NCBI GenBank assembly: GCA_018828385.1
Contig: JAHJVE010000008.1
Location: 310,001-374,000, forward strand
Length of the DNA stretch: 64,000 nt
Reading direction: 5' to 3'
DNA from: Gammaproteobacteria bacterium
Lineage (GTDB): Bacteria; Pseudomonadota; Gammaproteobacteria; Burkholderiales; Rhodocyclaceae
Shown: one piece after another, positions 1 to 7,666 of the stretch
How the letters are laid out: the number at the start of each line of letters is the position of its first letter
Numbering within the stretch: position 1 is the stretch's first letter
Position numbers and translations under genes: made by a program
The notes under the pieces: model-generated
What the model saw: only the letters and a program-made list of their open reading frames with translations
What the model was told of the DNA's origin: nothing
Databases searched by the model: none

Positions 1-169
1 GCATCTTCTCGAATGCCGGACGCTGAGACGCAGGCACCTTGCCGCTGATGCCTTCATCGGCAAACCAAAAATCCGGCTCGATCCCGTAGCCGGCTTGCTC
101 AAGCTCAAGCCGTTGGTTGTCTGTCGTCTGCGTTCCGGTTGATACACGTCCGTAACCGAAGGTGGCCAT
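1..169 (-). CDS. Serine recombinase (resolvase/invertase family), N-terminal part, cut by window edge
   Basis: The reverse strand encodes about 56 residues beginning MATFGYGRVST, then a Gln-rich stretch and ADEGISGK, the usual N-terminal layout of small serine recombinases: the Tyr-x-Arg-Val-Ser motif with the nucleophilic Ser near residue 10, and the D-E-G-I-S-G segment near residue 40. Such enzymes resolve cointegrates or invert DNA on plasmids and transposons. The reading frame runs off the window, so the C-terminal HTH is not seen. Two ATG codons are adjacent (172 and 169); AGGAG lies 6 nt before the second, so 169 is preferred. Together with the Rep-like gene that follows it suggests the end of a plasmid-like or transposon-like element. 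Family is confident, exact role is inferred. Confidence 0.75.
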   Translation of the reverse strand, partial: MATFGYGRVSTGTQTTDNQRLELEQAGYGIEPDFWFADEGISGKVPASQRPAFEKM

Positions 170-242
170 CATCTGCTCCTGTGGGGCTGTTAGAAAACGT
201 GGCCAAGAATAGGACGCCGCCATAAAGTCCACAAGGATAGAT

Positions 243-327
243 TTCCGACAGGGTTGAACGTAGAGACAGAAAGGTGCCGGAATCCGGTCGTATTCCGACA
301 GGGAGACCGTAAGGCCAGAAGGTGCGG
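243..327. repeat. Pair of imperfect direct repeats next to the recombinase gene
   Basis: TTCCGACAGGG occurs at 243-253 and 293-303, and each copy is followed by related sequence ending AGAAAGGTGCCGG or AGAAGGTGCGG, giving two imperfect units of about 35-38 bp spaced 50 bp apart. They lie just upstream of the serine recombinase start in an otherwise non-coding stretch (170-612). A recombinase res site or iterons for the Rep-like gene are possible readings. Nothing else supportable was seen in 170-612. Confidence 0.4.
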
Positions 328-612
328 CGCGTTGCACCGCTCCCGGCGAGGCCAACGACAAGAACGACACCACGAGCCGGCGCGGCGATTTTTCATTAAG
401 GATCACCAATGACTGAATACATGGATGTATGTGTAGGGAGTGAGTGGAGGGATGATGTTTCCTTTATTCTTCTGTAGAGAGGTAGATAAAGGGCAAGACA
501 TAACTCAGTAATGAGTTAAAAGGATTGTCCGCCCACATCTAGCATTGGTGCGGCTTGGGCTGAAACTGAGTGACCGGATTTTTGGCAAAACCCGGCCATC
601 GTGGCAGGCCAG

Positions 613-1554
613 TCAGAACCGCCGGCTGAGACCCCGTAGCGCCGACCGGGCCGCCTCAGAGAGTTCAACATCGGTCAGCAGATTGCGACTGACCTTCAGC
701 GACCTGCCCCGACTATCCTTCCTCCCGAACTTGCCGAGCATGCAGGCAGGAGCGTTCTGATCGACGCCAAGCTGCTGGGCGGCGTAAAGCGCGAAGGGGT
801 TGGAGGCGACGACACCGCTGCCGGTGGCGTGGTGACAGAATTTGAAGTAGCCGAGGCTGTAGAGGCGCTGGAACGAGAAGCCTGCGAGGTCCATCGGCGT
901 TGTCAGTCCCAGCAATCCAAGCGCGTCGCCTTGCAGCCGCACCTCCGCACGTGCTCGCCATTTAGACTCCGGGAGCGGCTTGGGGATGCGCTTGCCATCG
1001 TCACCAATGAACGTCTCGTCCGTGCGCTTCCAATACACGCGCCACATCAGGTTGTCAGTGTCATTGCCGATATACAGCGTCCGGTTGGTGTCAATGTTGG
1101 CTCCGGCCGGCAGGTAGGTCGGGGGAGTGTCATCCACGAGACGAGGGTTGTTCAAGACCGGCGGCGCCAGTTCCATCATCAGACGCTTGGTGAGGTCGGC
1201 GGCGGCCCCAAAGTCATTGCTGGTCGGCCAGAAATCGACGGCCACTTCCAAGGCTTCGAGCGTAGGGGTTTCAGAAAGCCCATAGGTGCGCTCCAGGTCG
1301 GTCAGAAGGTCTTGGATGACCCGGTGCTTGTCCGGGTGCTGCAAAACGATCCTGAAGGCATGGGCAGCGCTTCCCAGGCTGGCATCCAACGGCTTGGCGT
1401 GGGATACGCCGATGTCCTCGTATTTGCGTTTCAGGTAGCCACCATGCGAAGCGTTCTTGAGCTTGACGGTGAAGGCAACCCAATCGACGACAGCAACGGG
1501 TTGGAGTTTGGCAGACGGAATTGCGGTGGCGAGTGCAGTAGCGTGAATGGTCAT
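613..1554 (-). CDS. Putative replication initiation protein (plasmid/filamentous-phage Rep-like)
   Basis: A 313-aa protein. The start at 1554 is preceded by GAGGA at 9 nt. It begins with a VDWVAFTV strand, has a central TLYIGN segment followed about 15 residues later by RVYWKR, and then a basic stretch with RARAEVRL. This order (a short TxYxG strand, a basic strand, then an Arg/Glu-rich strand) recalls rolling-circle initiators of filamentous phages and small plasmids, the Rep_trans/gpII-like group. I cannot place a catalytic Tyr with certainty. The gene sits between the truncated serine recombinase and host genes, consistent with a plasmid-like element. It could instead be an uncharacterised element protein. 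Family assignment is tentative. Confidence 0.45.
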   Translation of the reverse strand: MTIHATALATAIPSAKLQPVAVVDWVAFTVKLKNASHGGYLKRKYEDIGVSHAKPLDASLGSAAHAFRIVLQHPDKHRVIQDLLTDLERTYGLSETPTLEALEVAVDFWPTSNDFGAAADLTKRLMMELAPPVLNNPRLVDDTPPTYLPAGANIDTNRTLYIGNDTDNLMWRVYWKRTDETFIGDDGKRIPKPLPESKWRARAEVRLQGDALGLLGLTTPMDLAGFSFQRLYSLGYFKFCHHATGSGVVASNPFALYAAQQLGVDQNAPACMLGKFGRKDSRGRSLKVSRNLLTDVELSEAARSALRGLSRRF

Positions 1555-1933
1555 GGGTGGTTGTCCTCGGTGGTTGATCGTTCTTTTACGATACAAACCC
1601 CAGGCTGGCTCGCCAACCCCTATTATCTACATGATTTTAATGAGTAATTTTTGAAGTGCATGAAAATTGGCCGTGTAAGATCGCGTTCCGGTGGGGCGGA
1701 TTGAGGATTGCAGCACCTTTGAAACTAGCCGAACCGGTTATGACTTCGCTGTCTGCTTAACTTAGGGTTGCAACCCGCTCGGCACCCTAAGTTAGCGCAC
1801 AGTTATATCAAGTGATGGTGACGTAGAATGGCTTCTGGTCCGCGTTTCGACGGGGAGCAAAGTTGGGAGTCTGGAGCGGTTTCTTGTCCCTCCAGTGTCC
1901 CTTTTGACTAACAAAATGAGGCTCAAACAGATG
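1555..1933. other. Non-coding stretch with an 11-bp inverted repeat
   Basis: No convincing gene. TAACTTAGGGT (1758-1768) and its exact complement ACCCTAAGTTA (1784-1794) form perfect 11-bp arms with a 15-nt loop. There is no T-run on either side, so it is more likely a protein-binding or structural site than an intrinsic terminator. The stretch probably contains the junction between the mobile element on the left and the chromosome, but I could not identify a target-site duplication. Confidence 0.4.
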
Positions 1934-1968
1934 AAAAAGGCGGCTCAGGTTGCCCTGTCCGCCTTTTG
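1934..1968 (-). terminator. Rho-independent terminator after the DUF2892 gene
   Basis: On the reverse strand AAAGGCGG pairs with CCGCCTTT and is followed by TTTTTC. It lies 29 nt beyond the stop of the small membrane protein gene and would end that transcript. Confidence 0.7.
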
Positions 1969-1996
1969 CAAAAAGCCTGGAAAGGCTTGTTCTGAC

Positions 1997-2191
1997 TCAG
2001 TCCTTCTTCATAGGGCAGGTCTTGATGCCGAGCAGCGTGTAGGCCGGGCACCAGCCCATCAGGCCGGTGGCCAGCGGCACGATGCCGATGTAGCCCCAGA
2101 CCGGCAGCAGGCCGGCAGCAGTTGCGCCGATCAGGCCGGCGCCAGCAACGATGCGAAGGATTTTGTCGATACCGCCAACATTTGCAGCCAT
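1997..2191 (-). CDS. Small inner-membrane protein, DUF2892 (YgaP-TM-like)
   Basis: 64 aa. The start MAANVGGIDK matches the conserved N-terminus of DUF2892 proteins, followed by two hydrophobic segments (about 11-28 and 32-48) and GWCPAYTLLGIKTCP at the C-terminus, the typical family ending with two Cys. GGAGA precedes the ATG. The family is the membrane part of YgaP-type rhodaneses; stand-alone copies have no settled function. It lies downstream of the Crp/Fnr gene in the same direction with a 71-nt gap, so it may be a regulatory target of that protein. That link is inference. Confidence 0.85.
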   Translation of the reverse strand: MAANVGGIDKILRIVAGAGLIGATAAGLLPVWGYIGIVPLATGLMGWCPAYTLLGIKTCPMKKD

Positions 2192-2215
2192 GGTGTTCTC
2201 CGTTTAAGTTAGGTG

Positions 2216-2251
2216 TACGCCGCCAATGTAACGTTCCGGCCGGGCGGCGTA
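2216..2251. promoter_or_regulatory. Inverted repeat between regulator gene and DUF2892 gene
   Basis: TACGCCGCC (2216-2224) and GGCGGCGTA (2243-2251) are perfect 9-bp arms with an 18-nt loop, placed between the Crp/Fnr stop and the DUF2892 start. No T-run follows, so an operator or an RNA stem attenuating readthrough is more likely than a simple terminator. Confidence 0.4.
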
Positions 2252-2262
2252 TGTAACCTCGG

Positions 2263-2931
2263 TCACACAGAAGCAAGTTTTTGCAGGCCATCCCGGTCGA
2301 CGACCGTCAGTTGCTCGCGGCCCAGCGTGACCAGCCCCTGGGCAGAAAACCCCTTGAGCAGGCGGCTGACGATTTCGCGGACGCTGCCTAGTTCGTCGGC
2401 CAGTTGCTGGTGAGTGACGCCGAGCACCGTTTCATTGCGGGCCAGGATCAATTTGGCCAGCCGCTGATCGAGACGGGCAAAGGCGACTTCCTCGACGAGC
2501 TGCATGAGTTCACCGATGCGGTCGGCGAACAGGTGAAAGACGAAATCGCGGAAGGGCGGATGCTCGACCATCAGCGTGGCGAAGGCGCCGACCGGCAGGG
2601 CGAGCAGGGTGAGCGGCGTTTCGGCAATGCCGCGGGCGTTGTAGTCGGTGTGACCGAGCAGGCAACTCGATGAAATGATGCACGAGCCGCCGGGCGCGAC
2701 GCGGTAGAGCATGAGTTCGCGGCCGCTGGCCGCCAGTTTGATGACCTTGATGCTGCCTTCGAGCAGTAGCGGGAAACCCTGGCAGGGCTGGTTTTCGGCA
2801 AAAACCTGGGTGCCGGCCGGCAGCTGCATGATGGCCTGTGGCGGCAGCAGGGCGGCGAGCCGGTCGGCCGGCAGGCCGCCCAGCGCCGGGTACAAATTCA
2901 GCACTTTTTCCCGGTCGACCGTAGGATTCAT
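2263..2931 (-). CDS. Crp/Fnr-family transcriptional regulator
   Basis: 222 aa. The N-terminal cyclic-nucleotide-binding-like beta-roll has PLLLEGSIKV and RVAPGGSCIISSSCLLG; the long dimerisation helix (about 120-150) has RIGELMQLVEEVAFARLDQRLAKLIL; the C-terminal HTH has THQQLADELGSVREIVSRLLKGF, whose SVREIVSR recognition helix is Fnr/Crp type. There is no Fnr-like N-terminal Cys cluster, so an oxygen-sensing 4Fe-4S centre is unlikely; the two Cys in the beta-roll could be redox active. It starts 2 nt after the stop of xthA, so the two are probably co-transcribed. The start region overlaps a copy of the dispersed TACGGTCAACCGGAAAA-like repeat. Confidence 0.85.
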   Translation of the reverse strand: MNPTVDREKVLNLYPALGGLPADRLAALLPPQAIMQLPAGTQVFAENQPCQGFPLLLEGSIKVIKLAASGRELMLYRVAPGGSCIISSSCLLGHTDYNARGIAETPLTLLALPVGAFATLMVEHPPFRDFVFHLFADRIGELMQLVEEVAFARLDQRLAKLILARNETVLGVTHQQLADELGSVREIVSRLLKGFSAQGLVTLGREQLTVVDRDGLQKLASV

Positions 2932-2933
2932 GC

Positions 2934-3701
2934 TCAACCGCCTATTTCCGCCCACACCGGGGCGTGATCGGACGGCCGCTCGAGCTTGCGCGGCGCGCGG
3001 TCAACACCGGCTGCCGTGCAGTTATCGGCCAGCGGCTTCGAGAGCAGGATGTGATCGATGCGCAGCCCCTGGTTTTTCTGGAAGCCGAGCATGCGGTAAT
3101 CCCACCACGAGAAGGTCTTTTCCGGCTGCTCGAAGAGCCGGAAACTGTCGCTCAGGCCGAGGCTGATTAAACGCTGGAAAGCGGCGCGTTCGGGCGGCGA
3201 AACGAGAATGCAGTCGGCCCAGCGTTTCGGGTCGTGCACATCGCGCTCGTCCGGTGCGATGTTGTAGTCGCCGCACAGCGCCAGCTTCGGGTATTTGGCC
3301 ATTTCCTCGCCGAGCCAGACGGCCAGCCCGTCGAGCCAGCGCAGCTTGTATTCGTACTTGTCGCAGCCGACTTCCTGGCCGTTCGGCATGTAGGCGCAGA
3401 TGACGCGGGTATCGCCGACCGTGCCGCTGATCAGGCGCTTCTGTTCATCCGGAAAATGCGGGTTGCCGCAGACGACATCGGCAATCGGTTCGCGGGCGAG
3501 CAGGGCGACACCGTTATAGGTCTTCTGGCCGGAGAAGGCGACGTGATAACCGGCGGCCTCGATTTCGGCGCGCGGGAAATTGTGGTCTTCGAGCTTCAGT
3601 TCCTGCAGGCACAGCGCGTCGGGTTTGGCTGCAGCCAGCCAGTCGAGCAGGTGCGGCAGACGAACCTTGAGTGAATTTACGTTCCAGCTGGCAATCTTCA
3701 T
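2934..3701 (-). CDS. xthA: Exodeoxyribonuclease III (AP endonuclease)
   Basis: 255 aa, the normal ExoIII length. It cleaves 5' of abasic sites and removes 3'-blocking groups in base excision repair. Motifs in order: MKIASWNVNSLKVRL (metal-binding Asn), CLQELK (Glu ligand), GDYNIAPDERDVHDP (catalytic Asp/Asn), RIDHILLS and SDHAPVW (catalytic Asp-His). The start codon lies exactly at the junction with the integrated element. The ATG used now comes from the element, while the chromosomal sequence at the other junction would give a GTG overlapping the stop of the DUF4124 gene. Expression now depends on promoter and RBS sequence supplied by the element side. Confidence 0.95.
   Translation of the reverse strand: MKIASWNVNSLKVRLPHLLDWLAAAKPDALCLQELKLEDHNFPRAEIEAAGYHVAFSGQKTYNGVALLAREPIADVVCGNPHFPDEQKRLISGTVGDTRVICAYMPNGQEVGCDKYEYKLRWLDGLAVWLGEEMAKYPKLALCGDYNIAPDERDVHDPKRWADCILVSPPERAAFQRLISLGLSDSFRLFEQPEKTFSWWDYRMLGFQKNQGLRIDHILLSKPLADNCTAAGVDRAPRKLERPSDHAPVWAEIGG
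3684..3700. repeat. attL core (17-bp direct repeat)
   Basis: CCAGCTGGCAATCTTCA, identical to 22333-22349. It covers codons 2-6 of xthA. The match stops immediately beyond: T here, C at the right copy. Confidence 0.85.
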
Positions 3702-4062
3702 TTCGCTTCAAGTGCCTTGCAGTTTGGTTGTATATCTTCTTTGGTTCGCATTTTGTGGGTCATCTGTGGGTCAAATCTCGTCCGCTGCTCAACGAGGCTA
3801 AGTATAAATTGCACGACGCTGCACAGCATTTAAAAAATGATGACTGGCGTTTTATCCTGCACTTGCTGATTTGATCTCGATCGCCTTCGGGCGAAGTCTT
3901 ATGACTCGGTGACTGGGTAACGCTGGCAAGCGGCCGAAGCCGAAATGGATATCGATGATATTCGCCGTCGACTGATCTGATTCTAATAAGCCCGCATTTT
4001 CCCCGGGCAAGCACGGGAGCCATTCCGCCCCTCGCCAAAGGGCCGGCTAATGGGGAACGTCC
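3701..4062. other. Left end of the element, no convincing gene
   Basis: Contains the element-supplied start and upstream region of xthA on the reverse strand and GTGGGTCATCTGTGGG at 3755-3770, which recurs at 22195-22210 near the integrase and is probably an integrase arm-type site. A short forward frame ending near 3874 contains protein-like text but has no RBS, and I do not call it. No other feature was seen before the AlpA-like gene. Confidence 0.5.
3755..3770. repeat. Putative integrase arm-type site, left copy
   Basis: GTGGGTCATCTGTGGG, identical to 22195-22210, both in the same orientation and both inside the element (about 55 bp from attL and 123 bp from attR). Related TGTGGCCCAC sequence lies next to the right copy. 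Position and repetition suit integrase/excisionase binding; not shown directly. Confidence 0.5.
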
Positions 4063-4299
4063 GTGAAAAACTCACGCATCAAAGCCGCTACGGCGGCACA
4101 GCATTTCGACAGCCTTCCAGATAGCGCACGCATCAAGTCCACCGTTGCCCTAGTGATCCTTGGAGTCGACAGCCTGTCCACTCTGTGGCGCTGGGAAAAA
4201 TCCGGCCGGATGCCGCCCAGTCAAAAAATAGGTGGATCGCGGTACAAGAGTTGGGCGGCCGAAGAAATACGCCGGGTTCGCGATGCTCGGGGAGGCTGA
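4063..4299 (+). CDS. Small AlpA-like HTH protein, first gene of the rightward module
   Basis: 78 aa from a GTG start with GGGGAA just upstream. The core LSTLWRWEKSGRMPPSQKIGGSRYKSWAAEEIRR is the AlpA/excisionase winged-HTH pattern (helix, turn with a W-R-W recognition helix, beta-hairpin with GG-R-Y/W, final helix). AlpA of P4-like elements activates integrase expression or acts as excisionase. It is separated by 2 nt from the next gene. Here it heads a 12-kb rightward operon containing replication genes. A second AlpA-like gene lies at 16732-16989, so the two may divide excision and activation. Confidence 0.65.
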   Translation: MKNSRIKAATAAQHFDSLPDSARIKSTVALVILGVDSLSTLWRWEKSGRMPPSQKIGGSRYKSWAAEEIRRVRDARGG

Positions 4300-4301
4300 T
4301 C

Positions 4302-4655
4302 ATGGAACAGCTCTCACTCATCCCCAGAAATGACAGCGCCCGCATGGCCGCGGGCGAGTCGGGTAAATCAAGCTCAGTACATCTTGAGCGTAACCTGCCA
4401 GCCATCAACGGCCAATGCGCTCAGGTGCTCGGATTGATCCGCCAGCATCAGCCTTTGCTCTCGTTGGTACTGACTGCCGATCATGCTATTCCAGAGACAG
4501 CTGCCCGGGTACATGACCTTCGGGCCGCCGGCTGGAACATCCTGACGGTGATTCGCCCGATCGTTGTGTTCCGTGGCGTTGAGCGCCGGAACGTCGCTGC
4601 GTATTCTCTCGGCTCTCCGGAATGGCCGGCGCCCGGATTTTTTGAGGGCGACTGA
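4302..4655 (+). CDS. Winged-helix (HTH_39-like) element protein
   Basis: 117 aa. ATG at 4302 is preceded by GGAGG overlapping the end of the AlpA-like gene. The segment NGQCAQVLGLIRQHQPLLSLVLTADHAIPETAARVHDLRAAGWNI, written here only to mark its position (about residues 36-80), is the small helix-turn-helix domain often found in phages and ICEs near replication genes. The C-terminal GSPEWPAPGFF is a common ending in this group. It probably binds DNA or regulates replication; there is no direct evidence for a target. It ends one nucleotide before the next ATG. Confidence 0.6.
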   Translation: MEQLSLIPRNDSARMAAGESGKSSSVHLERNLPAINGQCAQVLGLIRQHQPLLSLVLTADHAIPETAARVHDLRAAGWNILTVIRPIVVFRGVERRNVAAYSLGSPEWPAPGFFEGD

Positions 4656-4656
4656 C

Positions 4657-4815
4657 ATGACCGCCCAAGATCAAGCCGTTATCCCGCTGGTCATCGGCCG
4701 TGGCCAACAAGCCTACGTCGACGCAAAACGATGGATCGAAGCCAAGTATCCCAACCTAACGCCGGAGCAGTACGCACAAGCCTGCCGGCTGGCCGCCAAG
4801 AAGGCTGGGGTGTGA
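4657..4815 (+). CDS. Small hypothetical protein (52 aa)
   Basis: Starts one base after the stop of the HTH gene and ends one base before the next ATG, which is the main reason to call it. The C-terminal part, WIEAKYPNLTPEQYAQACRLAAKKAGV, reads as a short amphipathic helical peptide. Function unknown; similar tiny proteins occur between regulator and replication genes in phages. Confidence 0.55.
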   Translation: MTAQDQAVIPLVIGRGQQAYVDAKRWIEAKYPNLTPEQYAQACRLAAKKAGV

Positions 4816-4816
4816 C

Positions 4817-5494
4817 ATGGCTATCAGGATAAAAGATTTCAGCAAATTCCAGCACTTCAAAGACCGCTCTCCGCCATGGGTCAAGCTTTATCGGGACATC
4901 CTGGACGATCCTGATTGGCATGAACTTGATGGAGAGTCAGCAAAGACTCTGGTCATGTTGTGGCTCCTTGCCAGTGAGGATGAGACAAAGCAAGGATTGT
5001 TGCCTGACGATAGAAAACTCTGTTTCAGGCTGCGAATCGACAATAAGGCTCTGGATCACGCTGTAAGCAAGCTGTCCCATTGGTTGGAGCGTGTTGATAT
5101 CAACGCGATATCAGATCGATATCAACTTGATGCACCAGAGCGCGCGGGCGAAGAGACAGAGGAGAGTAGAGGAGAGACAGAACATAGCTCACCTTTGGCG
5201 AGCGAGTCTGCAGACGATGGCTTCGCCAGCTTCTGGGAGCAGTACCCGAAGAAGGTAGCCAAGCCCCAAGCCATGAAGGCATGGAAGAAGATCAAGCCGG
5301 CCGGCCAAGTCATCGCCGACCTGATGGCAGGCCTTGAGCAGCAGAAGGCTTCCGGCGATTGGCAGAAGGACGGCGGCCAGTTCATTCCGCACCCGGCAAC
5401 CTGGCTCAATGGCCGGCGCTGGGAAGATGAGGCGCCGGCTGCTGGCCAGACGGCAGCACCGTCACGTAATCCGATCTTCGCGGGAGCCGTCTGA
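4817..5494 (+). CDS. Phage-type replication protein
   Basis: 225 aa. The N-terminal DRSPPWVKLYRDILDDPDW and the hydrophobic TLVMLWLLAS segment (about 20-55) resemble winged-helix replication initiators of lambdoid and other phages. A charged linker rich in Glu/Ser (about 110-135) leads to a C-terminal domain with FWEQYPKKVAKPQAMKAWKKI and FIPHPATWLNGRRWEDE, a typical C-terminus of phage replication proteins that interact with the helicase or its loader. It lies two genes upstream of the DnaB-like helicase, so an initiator or helicase-loading role is likely. Assignment rests on motif pattern and context. Confidence 0.7.
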   Translation: MAIRIKDFSKFQHFKDRSPPWVKLYRDILDDPDWHELDGESAKTLVMLWLLASEDETKQGLLPDDRKLCFRLRIDNKALDHAVSKLSHWLERVDINAISDRYQLDAPERAGEETEESRGETEHSSPLASESADDGFASFWEQYPKKVAKPQAMKAWKKIKPAGQVIADLMAGLEQQKASGDWQKDGGQFIPHPATWLNGRRWEDEAPAAGQTAAPSRNPIFAGAV

Positions 5495-5496
5495 TC

Positions 5497-6027
5497 ATGG
5501 CTATCCAACTTCCCTACGGCGCTGCCGAGATTGTCGCCCTGCGTACCGCCGGCAAGCGGCCGGCCGATCTGCTGCTGATTTCACTCGTCGGGCCGCTATA
5601 CGAAACCAACCCGGTAATCATTGCCCAGCCATCACGCTGCTACGACTGGCGCTTCGTGGTCGCACTGCCTGTCCTGATTGTGGCGACGACTGACACGCCG
5701 CACCTCGCCGGCATCGTCAATGCGATCGACAGCGCAGAGCCGGCCACCCTTTCGGTCTGGTTTTCTGATCAACAGGATGGCGTCAATGTTCTGATCGATG
5801 GTTACCGCCACCGGACAAAGACCGGCCGGCGCATGGGTGTAGCGCAGCGCGTGGCACTTGCAGGGCTGGGTTCGAACGACTCGGTAAGTGGTTGCCTGCA
5901 GCAGATTGCCGGCCAGGCGAAGCGCCGGGCCATGGAGAACGCCGACCGATTCGACGCTGTACTGGTCGAGATGGCTACCGCCGGCTTTCGTCGCCTCTTC
6001 GGCGCAGCCTGGGGGGCAGCATCATGA
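5497..6027 (+). CDS. Hypothetical protein in the replication operon
   Basis: 176 aa, ATG two nucleotides after the previous stop; its last codons overlap the helicase start by 4 nt (ATGA), so translation is probably coupled. An initial RTAGKRPADLLLISLVGPL segment precedes a DWRFVVALPVLIV core. No recognised domain. The position between initiator-like and helicase genes suggests a replication accessory function, which is inference. Confidence 0.6.
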   Translation: MAIQLPYGAAEIVALRTAGKRPADLLLISLVGPLYETNPVIIAQPSRCYDWRFVVALPVLIVATTDTPHLAGIVNAIDSAEPATLSVWFSDQQDGVNVLIDGYRHRTKTGRRMGVAQRVALAGLGSNDSVSGCLQQIAGQAKRRAMENADRFDAVLVEMATAGFRRLFGAAWGAAS

Positions 6028-6956
6028 ACGTGATCGACGACACCATAGATTTCGATGCCTACCTGCAGGGCCCCGACGAAGCGGCCAGTATCCGGCCAGC
6101 GGCATCGTGGGCTGATGAGGTAATCGCAGCATTCGAGCGCCCAGCCACCCAGACCGGCGCTGGCTTGCCGTGGAACAAGACCAGCGAGATTGTCCGGCTG
6201 CGCCATGGAGAACTTTCGATTTGGCCGGGTATGAGTGGGCACGGTAAGTCCATGATCGTCGGCCAAGTCGGGTTGCACCTGATGGCCCAAGGCGAAAAGA
6301 TCTGCATTGCTTCAATGGAGATGAAGCCAGCGGCAACGATGCAGCGCATGTGCCGGCAGGCCTTCGGATGTAACGCACCGAACCGCCAGGAGATTCGCGA
6401 CCTGCACACTTGGACGAATGACCGGCTGTGGCTTTACGACCAACAAGGCCAGGTCAGCCCCGAGCGCATGCTGGCAGTTGGCCGGTATTGCCACGAGCAA
6501 CTCGGCATCACTCACTTCGTAATCGACAATCTTCTTAGCTGCGGCATTGCCGAGGATGGCTATGACGCTCAGAAGCAGTTCGTGCTGGCACTGGCCACCC
6601 ATGCCCATGATACCGGCCAGGCGGTTCATCTGCTGGCGCATAGCCGGAAGGGCAAAGACGAACTGACGCCACCGGGCAAATTCGATGTGCGCGGGTCCGC
6701 ATCGATCACCGACTTGGCCGACAACGTTTTCAGCGTCTGGCGCAATCGAGGCAAGGAGTTGGCGCAGGAAGAGGGCGACCACAGCAAGAACAGCGAAGCG
6801 GACGCCCTATTGACCGTCTGCAAACACAGGCACGGCGACTGGGAGGGGCGTATTCAACTCTGGTTCAACCGGAGCAGCCAGAGCTACATGCAAGGTCCCA
6901 ACGATCAACCCAAGGCCATGCGATTGCTGGCCGATGAAGACAAGGTTGAATTCTGA
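6024..6956 (+). CDS. DnaB/gp4-type replicative helicase, RecA-like domain
   Basis: 310 aa. The Walker A motif GMSGHGKS is at residues 69-76, followed by CIASMEMKP (B-strand and switch), HFVIDNLL as Walker B near 170, HLLAHSRKGKDE as the conserved His motif near 210, and DVRGSASITDLADNVFSVWRN as the DnaB H4-like Ser-rich motif. The N-terminal primase-binding domain of full DnaB is absent, so this is a short, single-domain phage helicase. It would unwind element DNA during replication. ATG at 6024 overlaps the preceding stop, and its stop overlaps the next ATG. Confidence 0.85.
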   Translation: MNVIDDTIDFDAYLQGPDEAASIRPAASWADEVIAAFERPATQTGAGLPWNKTSEIVRLRHGELSIWPGMSGHGKSMIVGQVGLHLMAQGEKICIASMEMKPAATMQRMCRQAFGCNAPNRQEIRDLHTWTNDRLWLYDQQGQVSPERMLAVGRYCHEQLGITHFVIDNLLSCGIAEDGYDAQKQFVLALATHAHDTGQAVHLLAHSRKGKDELTPPGKFDVRGSASITDLADNVFSVWRNRGKELAQEEGDHSKNSEADALLTVCKHRHGDWEGRIQLWFNRSSQSYMQGPNDQPKAMRLLADEDKVEF

Positions 6957-7243
6957 TGGCAACCGTAACCCGAAAATTCCGTGATGACTTCGATTGCTGG
7001 GCAGCGGATCGCCTTGCTCGTGGCGAATTCACCGAGGCCGACATGGCCGACTTCAAGGATCTCCTGCGCCGTGATTTGGCGTCCGGTCCTGACCTGTTGC
7101 GTAAGGGTCTGACGGTAATCATCGCGGCCGGCGTTGAGGTGCCAGCAACGATTGATGACCACGAAGCGCGGTATCGCCATTGGGCTGACTTCTTCGATGT
7201 TGAGGCAGAAGCGATCCGCACGCTAAAGCAGAAGGCAGCATGA
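6956..7243 (+). CDS. Hypothetical small protein after the helicase
   Basis: 95 aa. Starts on the last base of the helicase stop and overlaps the next ATG by 4 nt. Rich in charged residues (CWAADRLARGEFTEADMADFKDLL). Predicted helical, with no signal peptide or membrane segment. No recognised family; operon position suggests a replication or modulation role. Confidence 0.55.
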   Translation: MATVTRKFRDDFDCWAADRLARGEFTEADMADFKDLLRRDLASGPDLLRKGLTVIIAAGVEVPATIDDHEARYRHWADFFDVEAEAIRTLKQKAA

Positions 7244-7596
7244 CCGCCGTCGCCCTCAAGCCTCAGCCAGCACCTGACGTGACCGATGCTGCCCGGGCAC
7301 TTGGCCGGCGCGGTGGGCGGCCGAAGGGTTCGTTCTCTTCGCCTCTAGCTGCCTGGCTTCGAAAGGAGGTAAAGCAAAAGCAGCGTGAAGGCTGGGGGCG
7401 CCGTGAGGGATTCAACATCGCAGCCAATACCGAGCGGCCTATCGATGACGATTCGTTTCAACTGACCGAGCGAACCGCAGAAGAAGCGGAAATCGAGACG
7501 GTCGACGAGGAAGGGAATGATCGCCCGGCAACAGTCAGTTGGGCGTACTGGAAAAAAATCTGGCTGGAAGTGCAGAACGGAAACCGCTTTCCGTAG
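7240..7596 (+). CDS. Hypothetical basic protein with AT-hook-like GRRGGRPKGS
   Basis: 118 aa. Near residue 22 it has GRRGGRPKGSFSSPLAAWLRKEVKQ, an AT-hook-like GRPKG followed by a basic helix, a pattern common in phage and ICE proteins of unknown function (DUF5681-like beginnings). An acidic C-terminal part ends in WKKIWLEVQNGNRF. The basic motif suggests DNA binding. The start overlaps the previous stop (ATGA). Confidence 0.55.
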   Translation: MTAVALKPQPAPDVTDAARALGRRGGRPKGSFSSPLAAWLRKEVKQKQREGWGRREGFNIAANTERPIDDDSFQLTERTAEEAEIETVDEEGNDRPATVSWAYWKKIWLEVQNGNRFP

Positions 7597-7666
7597 CCAC
7601 CTGTCCGGAGAATCTGATTCACCAGAGCGCAGGAGTGCTCACAACTCTTATTCGATGGAGCCCGCC

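Noticed and set aside
190-396. Reverse frame of 68 codons left of the Rep-like gene
   Set aside because: No RBS, Arg/Cys-rich shadow composition, and it overlaps the direct repeats.
3671-3874. Forward frame across attL with protein-like end (about residues 38-67)
   Set aside because: Starts within xthA antisense and crosses the att junction; no RBS. At most a remnant.
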